From NCBI GenBank assembly GCA_016196755.1, contig JACPXC010000031.1:55354-119353 (forward strand): a stretch of 64,000 nucleotides of DNA. Reading direction: 5' to 3'. Position 1 is the stretch's first letter. Each line of letters begins with the position of its first letter. The translations under genes were made by a program, and so were the position numbers. This document shows positions 17,113 through 24,985 of the stretch, one piece after another. Under the pieces are notes generated by a model. The model did no database searches. It was given only the letters and a program-made list of their open reading frames with translations, and was not told the origin of the DNA. The DNA comes from Elusimicrobiota bacterium. GTDB taxonomy: Bacteria > Elusimicrobiota > Elusimicrobia > UBA1565.

Positions 17113-18494
17113 GCTCATCCGTCGATTTCGTCCTGGTCCGCACCCGCAACCATCCGGACCCGGAGTTCTTCACGCCCGAGGAGTTCCGCAACGTGGCCTC
17201 CGAGGCGCGCCAATTCCCCCCGTTCGGGATCCTCAACATCCAGAGCTACCTCCGCAAGCACGGCTTCACGACCAAGGTTCTGGACCGTTTCCGCCCTGAG
17301 TATCACGGCCTGTCCGCGGAAGAATTCGCGGGGATCATCCGCGGCTTCCGCCCCCGCTTCATCGGCTTCTCCTCCCTGACCAGCCAGGCCGACGACGCCG
17401 CCGCCATCGCCCGCGCCCTCAAGGGACGCACGGACGCCAAGGTCGTGCTCGGCGGAGTGCATTTCAGCGCGCTCTTCAAGGCGGGGCTCGAGGTCGCCGA
17501 TTACGTGGTCGTGGGAGACGGCGAGGTCGCCTGTCTCAAGCTCTGCCGCGGCGAGGCGCCGGCGTCGGGCCTCATCGTCGGCGAAACGCTAGACGACCTC
17601 GACGAAGTCCCGCGACCGACGCGCGAGGAACTCGATGAGACGGCCTGGTCCCCCAAGGAGTCCGCGCGCTTCAAGATAAACACGGCGCGGGGTTGCCCCT
17701 TCGACTGCTATTTCTGCAAGGACGGGGTGCGCGACTCCGCCGTCCGGATGCACTCGGTCGAGTACGTCGCCGATTACTTCAAGTTCGTGGTGGACACCTA
17801 CGGCCTCACCGAGTTCTACGTCCTCGATGACATCTTCCTGCCCAATCCGGAGCGGCTCGAGGCCTATATCCGGGCTTTCGCGGAACGCAAGATCAAGGTC
17901 GATATCAAATGCTTCCTGCATCCGAACACCGTGAAGCCCAACCTGCTCCCCCTCTACAAGGAACTCGGCGTGCGCGTCGTCTCCCTCGGCATCGAGTCCG
18001 GCTCCAACGACATCCTCCGCAAGATGGGCAAGCGCATCACGACCGACGTGGCCCGGCAGGCGGTCGATGACCTGCACCGCTTCGGCTTTGAGACCAACGG
18101 CCTCTTCATGCTCGGGCATCGCGAGGAGACAGAAGAGACGATGCGTCAGACCGTCGAGTTCGTGCGCGAGCTCTCTCCCAAGCTGAGCTCCTTCTGGGTC
18201 TCCTTCATGGCGCCCTACCCCGGCACGCCGATGTACGACGCCGGCATCGACACGTATGGGAAGATCCTGAACCCCGACTATTCCAAGTGGGGCAACCGCT
18301 ACCCGGTCTTCCTTCCCAAAGGCCTCACCTACGACCAACTCATGGAGGCCCGGCGCCACCTCCTGTTCGTGCGGCGCGACCTCGAGAAGCGCAAGGTCGT
18401 AGCCTCCAAGGGCTACGCCCGATACTATCTGCAGAGCGCCCGCACGAAGGTCAAGCGCCTGGCCAACGGCGTGAGGCGGCTGGTGCGCGCGTGA
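17109..18494 (+). CDS. B12-binding-domain radical SAM protein
   Basis: A 461-residue protein starting at GTG 17109 (GTGA overlap). Residues about 35-160 are a cobalamin-binding-like domain (FGILNIQSYLRKHG, FIGFSSLTSQADDA, VVLGGVHFSALF, VVVGDGE). The iron-sulfur motif is CPFDCYFC at about residues 197-204, with FYVLDDIFLPNP and SLGIESGSNDILRKMGK later, which are class B radical SAM features. It is only moderately similar to its upstream neighbour, so the two probably act at different positions or on different intermediates. A basic C-terminus follows the enzyme core. The stop overlaps the next GTG. Confidence 0.88.
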   Translation: MSSSVDFVLVRTRNHPDPEFFTPEEFRNVASEARQFPPFGILNIQSYLRKHGFTTKVLDRFRPEYHGLSAEEFAGIIRGFRPRFIGFSSLTSQADDAAAIARALKGRTDAKVVLGGVHFSALFKAGLEVADYVVVGDGEVACLKLCRGEAPASGLIVGETLDDLDEVPRPTREELDETAWSPKESARFKINTARGCPFDCYFCKDGVRDSAVRMHSVEYVADYFKFVVDTYGLTEFYVLDDIFLPNPERLEAYIRAFAERKIKVDIKCFLHPNTVKPNLLPLYKELGVRVVSLGIESGSNDILRKMGKRITTDVARQAVDDLHRFGFETNGLFMLGHREETEETMRQTVEFVRELSPKLSSFWVSFMAPYPGTPMYDAGIDTYGKILNPDYSKWGNRYPVFLPKGLTYDQLMEARRHLLFVRRDLEKRKVVASKGYARYYLQSARTKVKRLANGVRRLVRA

Positions 18495-19549
18495 TCGCTT
18501 GGAGAATCCCTCTCCTGAGCCGCTTTAGGCGCGTCACCCCGCGCCTCCCCCCCCGCTCCGGCCCCAGCATCAACCTGTTCGCCAACCTGGAGACCGACTG
18601 GATCCTCAACACCATCGCCGAGGCGATCGTCCGCGAATCCACGGTGCCCTACAATCCCGTCCACCACCCGGAGTGGGAGCGGCTCAAACGGGAGCCGCCG
18701 TTCCGAGACGCGGCCGCCAACCTCTTCATCCATTACGCCCTCTACCGCGACTACCTCCGGCGCAACGCGCCGGGGGCCGACATCGTCTTCTTCACGCACT
18801 TCTGGCCGATGTCCTCCGTGCCCGCCGCGGCCGAGGCGGAGCGCCTGGAGGTCCTGGCGACTCTCAGGCAGGCGCGGCTGATCGTCTCGATGTCCTCGCA
18901 TTGGAAACGACGCCTGGTCGACTGGGGCATCCCCGAGGGCAAGATATCCGTCCAGGTGGTCGGCTCCGACGCCTCCAAGTTCACCCCCGGCGCGCGTCCG
19001 GCCTCGGAACGCCCCGTGGCCGGCATGGTATCGAGCTTCAAGGACAACAAGAACTCGGCTTTCATCCGCGACCTCGTGCTCCATCATGTCGGGCTCGATT
19101 GGGTCCTGCTCGGCCGGAACTGGGAGCGTTCCACCCTGCTCGATGACCTTGCCGCCGCGAGGAACTTCCGCTATCTCGACATGTCCAAGACGGATTTCGG
19201 GCGCTGGCCCGAGATCTACCGCGGATTCGACCTCTTCGTCTCCCCCTCGACCACGGAGGGCGGACCCGTCCCGCTGCTCGAGGCGATGCTCACCGGCGTC
19301 TGGCCCATAGCCACCGACACGGGCCATGCCTCCGACGTCATCCGCCCCGGAGAGAGCGGCTTCCTCTTCCCCCCGAACGACCTGGAGGCCTTCGGACTCC
19401 GCCTCCAAGAGAGCCTGAGTCTCTTCAAGGAACGAAGCGAGGCCGTCCGCCGCAGCGCGCTGCCGTGGTCATGGGAACGCTTCGGCCGAGGCATGGATGC
19501 GCTGATCGCGAACAACATTTTATTAGACTCCCCGACGGAAAAAACGTAA
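18491..19549 (+). CDS. glycosyltransferase, GT4-like
   Basis: A 352-residue GT-B protein starting at GTG 18491, which overlaps the preceding stop. Residues about 150-330 hold the C-terminal donor-binding half: SVQVVGSDASKFTPGARP, MVSSFKDNKN, WVLLGRNWE and PSTTEGGPVPLLEAM, which carries the conserved glutamates of the EX7E motif. The N-terminal half includes FFTHFWPMSS and SMSSHWKRRLVDWGIP, a receptor-side layout common in GT4. It ends the first run of the operon; a possible promoter, an operator and the second regulator follow within 15 bases. Confidence 0.82.
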   Translation: MIAWRIPLLSRFRRVTPRLPPRSGPSINLFANLETDWILNTIAEAIVRESTVPYNPVHHPEWERLKREPPFRDAAANLFIHYALYRDYLRRNAPGADIVFFTHFWPMSSVPAAAEAERLEVLATLRQARLIVSMSSHWKRRLVDWGIPEGKISVQVVGSDASKFTPGARPASERPVAGMVSSFKDNKNSAFIRDLVLHHVGLDWVLLGRNWERSTLLDDLAAARNFRYLDMSKTDFGRWPEIYRGFDLFVSPSTTEGGPVPLLEAMLTGVWPIATDTGHASDVIRPGESGFLFPPNDLEAFGLRLQESLSLFKERSEAVRRSALPWSWERFGRGMDALIANNILLDSPTEKT

Positions 19550-19552
19550 ACT
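19547..19552 (+). promoter_or_regulatory. possible -10 element of the second winged-helix regulator
   Basis: TAAACT lies directly before the palindrome at 19553-19567, in a short AT-rich stretch (19511-19567) that stands out from its GC-rich surroundings. No TG extension or convincing -35 is seen, so the call is tentative. A start site 7-8 nt downstream would fall inside the palindrome and next to the TTG start. Confidence 0.35.
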
Positions 19553-19567
19553 GTTCAAACTTTGAAC
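19553..19567. promoter_or_regulatory. perfect 15-bp palindrome overlapping the regulator start, candidate autoregulatory operator
   Basis: GTTCAAACTTTGAAC is a perfect dyad with a single central base. It covers the likely transcription start and the TTG start codon (19562) of the winged-helix regulator gene. A related dyad lies at 2874-2892 in front of the operon. A repressor bound here would block initiation of its own gene. The regulator-site assignment is inferred from position and repetition. Confidence 0.6.
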
Positions 19568-20098
19568 GGCCGCCCCCCATCCATCTCCACGAGCGGAACC
19601 TTCGTCCTCAACGCCCTCCGCGCCGAGCCTCGCCTCTCCCAACGTGAGTTAGCGCGCCGCGCCGGCGTCTCTCTGGGCACCGTGAACCTCCTGCTTCGCC
19701 GCCTCGCAACCGCCGGCCTCGTTGAGATCGGACGCGGAGAAGGCCGCTGCAGCTACGCCGTCACCAAACGCGGAGAGGACCACTCCATCCGCGACTCGTA
19801 CGCGCGGGTCTCCAACGCCCTCCGCGAGCTCTCCCTCGTGGAGAAGACCGTCCAGGTCGAGGTCCTCCAGGAGTACGCCCGCGGAGGCCGAGAGGCCATC
19901 ATCATCGGCGACGGAGACCTCGCTAAGCTCGCCGAGTCCGCGGTGCGCGCCCTGGCCCTGAGAGACCTCCGCGTCGACCGTCTGCCGGCGGGCACCCCGC
20001 CGCCCCAAAAAGGCTTTGTCCTCCTCGACGCCCCCCGCGCGCCGCAGTCCGGTCGACCCGGGGTACGGGCGTTGGGCGAGTTCACCGGAGTCCGCTGA
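19562..20098 (+). CDS. winged-helix regulator (EPS-associated MarR-like), paralog 2
   Basis: A 178-residue paralog of the regulator at 6412-6972. The DNA-binding part has LSQRELARRAGVSLGTVNLL (about residues 23-42) and a wing ending CSYAVTKRG; VEKTVQVEVLQEYARGG and an alpha/beta tail IIIGDGDLAKLAESAV follow, as in the first copy. TTG 19562 is the only early in-frame start seen; it lies inside a perfect palindrome and has no Shine-Dalgarno sequence, so the mRNA may be leaderless and autoregulated. It overlaps the next radical SAM gene by one base (TGATG), which places the regulator at the head of the second half of the operon. Confidence 0.78.
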   Translation: MNGRPPSISTSGTFVLNALRAEPRLSQRELARRAGVSLGTVNLLLRRLATAGLVEIGRGEGRCSYAVTKRGEDHSIRDSYARVSNALRELSLVEKTVQVEVLQEYARGGREAIIIGDGDLAKLAESAVRALALRDLRVDRLPAGTPPPQKGFVLLDAPRAPQSGRPGVRALGEFTGVR

Positions 20099-21099
20099 TG
20101 CTTAAACGCCTCGCCCACAAAGCCCGCGAAAAGATCCGCAGCGCGCGCACCGACCTGCGGCGCGCCGTCCTGCGCAAGCCTTCGAGCGTGCTGCTCGAGA
20201 CCACCAACAACTGCAACCTCAACTGCCCCTACTGCATGGTGGGCCAGCAGAACCAGTGGATCGCCGCCCACGGCAGCGTGTCCCACGACCTCATGACCCG
20301 CCCGGCCGGCGTCATGACCCCCGAGACCTTCGCTGTCGTGAGGAAAAGCCTGCTCGACTTCGGCATCCTCAACGTCTATCTGCACTTCCAGGGCGAGCCC
20401 ATGCTCAACCGGAATGCCCCCGACTTCGCGCGTCAGCTTAAAAAGGACGGCCTCAAGGTCCAGATGTTCACCAACGGCCTGGCCTTCACCGACAAGAGCC
20501 TGCAGGCCATGGTCGACGCCGGCATCGACCTGATCCGCTTCTCGGTCGACGGCGCCTCCGAGGAGACCTACCAGGCCAACCGCGTCGGCGGCGTGTTCAA
20601 GAAGGTGCATGAGAACATGGGCAAGGCCGTCCAGGCCGCCAAGGGCACCAAGACCCGCGTCGAGTGGCAGTTCCTACCCATGCGCAACAACGAGCACGAG
20701 GTCGAAGCCGCCACGGCCATGGCCAAGGCCCTGGGCATCAACTTCTTCGCCAAGGGCTTCCGCGTCACCGACCCCGAGCGCGCGCCGCTGCAGGAGAAGT
20801 ACCGCTGCGGGATGCTCAAGAAGCCCTGCACCGACGTTTACTACCAGCTCGGCATCTACTGGAACGGCGACGTCGTCCCCTGCTGCTACGACAACAACGC
20901 CGAGGAGGTCATGGGGAACATCCTCGCGAAGCCCCTACGGGCCATCTGGGACTCGCCCAAGTACAGCACCTTCCGCCGCCACGTCGACGAGTTCGAGAAG
21001 AACCCCGCCGCCGAGCCCGCGCTCTGCAAGAGCTGCCTGCGCTGGGATTCCACCGGAACCGCTCCCACCAAGGCCGAGCGCCAGGAGATCGGCCTTTGA
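20098..21099 (+). CDS. radical SAM protein with SPASM-type C-terminus
   Basis: A 333-residue enzyme. The cluster motif CNLNCPYC is at about residues 39-46; LHFQGEPMLN corresponds to the SAM-binding GGEP segment; the C-terminus has RCGMLKKPC, VVPCCYDN and ALCKSCLRW, the cysteine pattern of SPASM auxiliary clusters. SPASM proteins in polysaccharide loci carry out sugar or aminosugar chemistry as well as peptide maturation. No precursor peptide gene is visible nearby, so a sugar-linked role is more likely. The start ATG 20098 shares a base with the stop of the regulator gene. Confidence 0.87.
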   Translation: MLKRLAHKAREKIRSARTDLRRAVLRKPSSVLLETTNNCNLNCPYCMVGQQNQWIAAHGSVSHDLMTRPAGVMTPETFAVVRKSLLDFGILNVYLHFQGEPMLNRNAPDFARQLKKDGLKVQMFTNGLAFTDKSLQAMVDAGIDLIRFSVDGASEETYQANRVGGVFKKVHENMGKAVQAAKGTKTRVEWQFLPMRNNEHEVEAATAMAKALGINFFAKGFRVTDPERAPLQEKYRCGMLKKPCTDVYYQLGIYWNGDVVPCCYDNNAEEVMGNILAKPLRAIWDSPKYSTFRRHVDEFEKNPAAEPALCKSCLRWDSTGTAPTKAERQEIGL

Positions 21100-21959
21100 G
21101 CCTATTCGTCTCGCTGATCCCGCGGCTCTGGGGCGGCGGCTCCAACACCTTCGCCTACAACCTGGCGCGCTACGCGCGCCGGCGCGGCGTGCCCGTGGCC
21201 AAGAGCCTCGAGGGCGCCAAGCGCGCGATCGTGGTCGCCCACCTGGCCGACCCCGAGGCCGTGGCGCGGGCCAAGGCTCAGGGCTGCCTCATCATCCACC
21301 GGCTAGACGAGGACTTCAACTGGAAGGCCGACGAGCCCTCGCGGCGCGCCAAGCACGAGCGCATCAAGGCCTTGAACGTCCACGCCGACGTCACCGTGTT
21401 CCAGAGCGAGTTCGTGCGCGCCCAGGCCGAGCCCCTGCTCAAGCCGCGCCGCCATGCCGTGATCCTCAACGGCGGCGACCCCAATGCGTTCTATCCGTCG
21501 AAGGCCCCGGGCGCCTACGTAGGCCACGTCACCTGGAGCGTCGGCGAGAAGAAGCGCCTCGACCGGCTCTACGACTGCATCCGCGAGAACCCCGACAAGC
21601 GCTTCCTGCTGGTGGGACGCCATATGGAGTCGGGCATCCCGTTCAAGTCACTGCCCAATACCCGCGTGATCGGGCGGCGCCCGCGGCTCCTCCTCCCCTA
21701 TTATCTCCGCAAGATGGGCGCGCTCTATTTCCCGTCCCAGGACGACCCCTGCCCCAACACCGTCGTCGAGGCCCTGCTCTGCGGCGTGCCGGTCTGCTAT
21801 GAGGAACGCGGCGGCACCAAGGAGCTGGTGCGTCACTGCGGCCTCCCCTTGAACCGCTTCGCCGAGCTCTGGCGCGACCGGGCCGAGTACCGCCGCCGCT
21901 GTCTGGGGCGCGCCGACCTCCATTTCGCCCGAGCCGCCGAGGAGTACCTGGCCCTATGA
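21096..21959 (+). CDS. glycosyltransferase, GT4-like
   Basis: A 287-residue GT-B protein starting at TTG 21096, which overlaps the TGA of the radical SAM gene. It begins LIPRLWGGGSNTFAYNLARY, the acceptor-side glycine-rich loop, and has ILNGGDPNAFYPSK and PSQDDPCPNTVVEALLCGVP with the donor-binding glutamate. It is shorter than usual GT4 enzymes (350-400), with a reduced N-terminal half. It should act in the cytoplasm or at the inner face of the membrane during repeat-unit assembly. Confidence 0.82.
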   Translation: MSLFVSLIPRLWGGGSNTFAYNLARYARRRGVPVAKSLEGAKRAIVVAHLADPEAVARAKAQGCLIIHRLDEDFNWKADEPSRRAKHERIKALNVHADVTVFQSEFVRAQAEPLLKPRRHAVILNGGDPNAFYPSKAPGAYVGHVTWSVGEKKRLDRLYDCIRENPDKRFLLVGRHMESGIPFKSLPNTRVIGRRPRLLLPYYLRKMGALYFPSQDDPCPNTVVEALLCGVPVCYEERGGTKELVRHCGLPLNRFAELWRDRAEYRRRCLGRADLHFARAAEEYLAL

Positions 21960-22975
21960 CTTTGGCGGCGCTGACCAGCCCGTTCGTCCTGCGCGAGCTC
22001 CTGCGCCCGTCGTTGGGAAGACGCTCCCGCGTCGGCTGGGTGCTGCCGCGGCTCTGGCCCTACCGCTCCGCCGACGCCTCGACGCGCCTGCGCGCCTACG
22101 ACCTCTGGGGCCCGTTGAACGCGCTCGGCGTCTCGGCCGAGCTCTATCGCCCCTTTCTGAACTACGGCGCCGTCGTGTTCCAGAAGGCCTTCGAGCCGCA
22201 CCATCTGGCGCTGGCGCGGCGCCTGCGCGCCAAGGGCGTGAAGATCGTCTTGGACCTCAACGTAAATTATGTCGACTTCGACCCCGAGTTCGCCCCGGAG
22301 TACAAGCGCCGCGCCCTCGACCTCATGCTGCCCGAGACCGACGCGCTGATCGTCTCCTCCGGTGAGCTCGAGCGGGTCTATCGCGGGCGCGTCCCGCGCG
22401 TCGTCATGGTCCCCGACCCGGTGCCGGCCGGCCTCTTCCCCTCAGCCAAGGTCCATGCCGGGACTCGCGGCCTGCGCCTGGTCTACTGCGGCTACGCCGT
22501 CAAGGCGCGCGAGGTCCTGGCCATCGCCCCCGTCCTGCGCCGGGTCTGCGCCCAGCACGACGCGCGCGTGCTCTTCGTCTGCGAGAAGGACCCCAAGCTC
22601 CCGGGCCTGCCCTCCGAGTTCAAGCGCTACAGCCAGCGCTCCCTGGCGGCGGCCTTCGCCGCCGCCGACATCGCCATAGCGCCCCGCGACCTGAGCCGGC
22701 CCTACAACCTCGGCCACTCCGCGGTGAAGGTGGCGCTGCCGATGGCGGCGGGCCTCCCCGCCGTGGCCAGCCCGGTGCCGTCCTACGAGGGGTCCCCGGC
22801 GCTGCTCTGCCGGAGCGACGAGGAATGGGAGAGCGCCCTTACGTCGCTGATCCTCGACCCCGAGAGGCGCGCCGCACTCGGCGCCGCGGGCCGCGTTTTC
22901 GCGCGCCGCGAGCTCGACGTGCCGGTCGTCGCCGCGCGCTACGCCGCCGCCCTGCGTCAGGTCCTTCTCCCATGA
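21956..22975 (+). CDS. glycosyltransferase-like GT-B protein
   Basis: A 339-residue protein. The N-terminal part has RSADASTRLRAYDLWGPLNA (about residues 36-55) and LDLNVNYVDFD; the C-terminal part has VMVPDPVPAGLFPS, VYCGYAVKAREV, YNLGHSAVKVALPMAAGLPA and SYEGSPALL, matching the donor half of GT4-like enzymes. Conservation is weaker than in its neighbours, so the family call is less certain. It lies in a run of glycosyltransferases with 4-bp overlaps. Confidence 0.72.
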   Translation: MTLAALTSPFVLRELLRPSLGRRSRVGWVLPRLWPYRSADASTRLRAYDLWGPLNALGVSAELYRPFLNYGAVVFQKAFEPHHLALARRLRAKGVKIVLDLNVNYVDFDPEFAPEYKRRALDLMLPETDALIVSSGELERVYRGRVPRVVMVPDPVPAGLFPSAKVHAGTRGLRLVYCGYAVKAREVLAIAPVLRRVCAQHDARVLFVCEKDPKLPGLPSEFKRYSQRSLAAAFAAADIAIAPRDLSRPYNLGHSAVKVALPMAAGLPAVASPVPSYEGSPALLCRSDEEWESALTSLILDPERRAALGAAGRVFARRELDVPVVAARYAAALRQVLLP

Positions 22976-23946
22976 AGGTCCACCTCCACTACCGCGTGAC
23001 GGCGGCGCCCTGGGGCGGGACGAACTCCTTCGCCCGAGCTCTAGCCGGCGACCTGAAAGACCGCGGGGTAGCGCTGACGCCGCGCCGCGCCGCGGCCGAC
23101 GTCTTCCTCATTAATGGCCCCTACCGCGCCCCCGGCCGCCCGGTCGACACGGCGATGATCGGCTCGCTCAAAGAATCGGGCCGCCCCTGGCGCTGGGCCG
23201 CGCGCCTGCTCGGCCCCGCCGCGCGCCGGCCCCGCCTGGTCCTGCGCTTGGACGGACTGCGCGCCGACTACGCCGGCACTCCCTCGGCCACCGACGGCGT
23301 CCAGCTCGAGCTGGCGCGGCTGGCCGACCACGTCGTCTTCCAGAGCCGCTACAGCCGCGACGTCTTCGCGAAGGCGGGCTTCTCGTCCCCCGCCCACTCG
23401 GTCATCCCCAACGGCGTCGACGGGAACGTGTTCCACCCTGGCGCTCGTCAGCCTTGGGACGGCCGCCGCCCGCTGCGCCTTCTGGCCTCGTCTTGGTCCG
23501 AGAACCCGGCCAAGGGCCACGCCGCAGTGGCCGCCTTCGCAGCCCTGCCGGGGGTCGAACTGCGCTTCGTCGGACGCTGGCCCGCCGGGCTCGAACGCGG
23601 CACGGTGCGCGTGGAGCCGCCGATGGCCCATGCCGCGCTGGCGGGGGCCTACCGTTGGGCCGACGCCTTCCTTTTCCCCGCCCGCCGCGAGGCCTGTCCG
23701 AACGCGGCGCTCGAGGCGATGGCATCCGGCCTTCCCCTGCTCTATCACGCCGAGGGCGGCACGGCCGAGGTCGCGGCGCCCTATGGGGTCGAGCTGAGCT
23801 CCGACCCGGCCGCCGACCTGGCTCGTCTCAAGAACGAATACGGCGCGCTCTTCGAGCGCGTTCGGAAGGACCGCGTCCGCTTCACCATCTCACGCGCGGG
23901 CGGCGACTATCTGACGCTCTTCAAGGGGCTTTGTGCAGACCGCTGA
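22972..23946 (+). CDS. glycosyltransferase, GT4-like
   Basis: A 324-residue GT-B enzyme starting at ATG 22972 (ATGA overlap). HYRVTAAPWGGTNSFARAL is the N-terminal glycine-rich region. The C-terminal half has VIPNGVDGNVFHPG, LRLLASSWSENPAKGHAAV and RREACPNAALEAMASGLPLL, the EX7E-type donor site. It has the same GGTNSFA-like start as the enzyme at 21096, so the two may be related duplicates with different specificities. It overlaps the toroid-protein gene by 14 bases. Confidence 0.83.
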   Translation: MKVHLHYRVTAAPWGGTNSFARALAGDLKDRGVALTPRRAAADVFLINGPYRAPGRPVDTAMIGSLKESGRPWRWAARLLGPAARRPRLVLRLDGLRADYAGTPSATDGVQLELARLADHVVFQSRYSRDVFAKAGFSSPAHSVIPNGVDGNVFHPGARQPWDGRRPLRLLASSWSENPAKGHAAVAAFAALPGVELRFVGRWPAGLERGTVRVEPPMAHAALAGAYRWADAFLFPARREACPNAALEAMASGLPLLYHAEGGTAEVAAPYGVELSSDPAADLARLKNEYGALFERVRKDRVRFTISRAGGDYLTLFKGLCADR

Positions 23947-24985
23947 GCTGCGCCGCGGCGTCCCGCGCCTGCTCGACAGCCTGAGCGGCCCTGAAGGCTT
24001 CTACCGCTACAGCCTCTCCGGGGACCTGGCCGGCCCGGAGGCAGGCTGGGGGCTCGGCAACACCGTCTTCGCGGTGAAGACCATGGCCGCGCTGGGGACC
24101 CTGGGCTCCCTAAGCTGGGAGCGGCGCGGGGAGCTGGGCCGCTTCATCGCCTCCTTCCGTACCGCCGACGGCCGCGTCTTCGACCGCTGGGTCCACCGCC
24201 GCTCGAGCCTGCGCAACAAGCTCAACTGCCTGCGCCACCGCGACTTCGCGAACTTCTTCAACTCGCAGGTGCGCCGCGCCGAGACCCGGCAGGCCGTCCA
24301 AGCCCTGCGCCTGCTCGGCCTGCCCAGCCCGGCCCCGCTGCGCGAGGGCGCGGGCGACGACGTCGAGCAGCAGCTGGCGCGCCTGGACTGGCGGCGCCCC
24401 TGGTCGGCGGGCAGCCACGCCAGCCACCTGCTCTTCTTTTTGGCCCTGCGCCGCGACGCCGGCGAGCCGGCGGCCGAGGCCCGCGGCCGGCGCGTCCTCG
24501 CCTGGCTGTCGGACTTCCAACGTCCCGACGGCGGCTGGTACCGCGGCGCGCCTTCCGCCGCCGAGCGCGCCTTCGGCGCGATGAAGGTCCTGACCGGCCT
24601 GCGAGCCTGGGGTCCGGTGCCCGTGCCGCGGCCCGAGCGCCTAGTCGACCTGGCCCTGGCCGCGCGCGGCGGCGACGACGCCTGCTCCTGGCTCAACGCC
24701 ACCTATCTCCTGCGCCACGCCGCGGCCGAGGCCCCCGCGCACCGCGCCTCCGAGGCCCACGCCTTCGCCGAGGACGCCCTGGCGCGCCTGGCGCCGCACT
24801 ACCACGAGGGCGCCGGCGGCTTCTCGTTCTATCCGGGCCGCGCCAACACGCATTACTACGGCGCCCGCGTCTCGCGCGGCCTGCCCGAGCCCGACATCCA
24901 CGGCACCATGCTGCTGACCTGGGGCCTGAGCCTGCTCGAACCCCTGCTCGGACGCTCCTGGGGACTGACCGAGGTCGACCCGTGA
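23933..24985 (+). CDS. alpha/alpha-toroid protein (terpene cyclase/prenyltransferase-repeat-like)
   Basis: A 350-residue soluble protein that starts at GTG 23933. It shows repeated helical pairs and a QW-like motif FQRPDGGWYRG at about residues 190-200, with GLGNTVFAVKTMAALG near 37 and NTHYYGARVSRGLPEPDIHG near 305. These are features of the alpha/alpha-toroid fold shared by squalene and terpene cyclases, prenyltransferase beta subunits and some polysaccharide lyases. The DxDD motif of class II cyclases was not found, so catalysis of that type is doubtful. Similar proteins occur in exopolysaccharide loci without known function; binding or cleavage of a polymer is possible. Confidence 0.6.
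   Translation: MQTAELRRGVPRLLDSLSGPEGFYRYSLSGDLAGPEAGWGLGNTVFAVKTMAALGTLGSLSWERRGELGRFIASFRTADGRVFDRWVHRRSSLRNKLNCLRHRDFANFFNSQVRRAETRQAVQALRLLGLPSPAPLREGAGDDVEQQLARLDWRRPWSAGSHASHLLFFLALRRDAGEPAAEARGRRVLAWLSDFQRPDGGWYRGAPSAAERAFGAMKVLTGLRAWGPVPVPRPERLVDLALAARGGDDACSWLNATYLLRHAAAEAPAHRASEAHAFAEDALARLAPHYHEGAGGFSFYPGRANTHYYGARVSRGLPEPDIHGTMLLTWGLSLLEPLLGRSWGLTEVDP

Noticed and set aside
15790..17118. 442-residue minus-strand open frame opposite the first B12 radical SAM gene
   Set aside because: Shadow of a well-supported gene; composition is low-complexity Glu/Asp/Leu/Val.
20609..21802. Plus-strand frame rich in Ser, Arg, Pro and Thr overlapping the radical SAM and glycosyltransferase genes
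   Set aside because: Out-of-frame reading of two good genes; no motif.
23933..24985. Calling the toroid protein a squalene or terpene cyclase
   Set aside because: The DxDD motif and the usual size (over 600 residues) are missing; only a QW-like motif is present.
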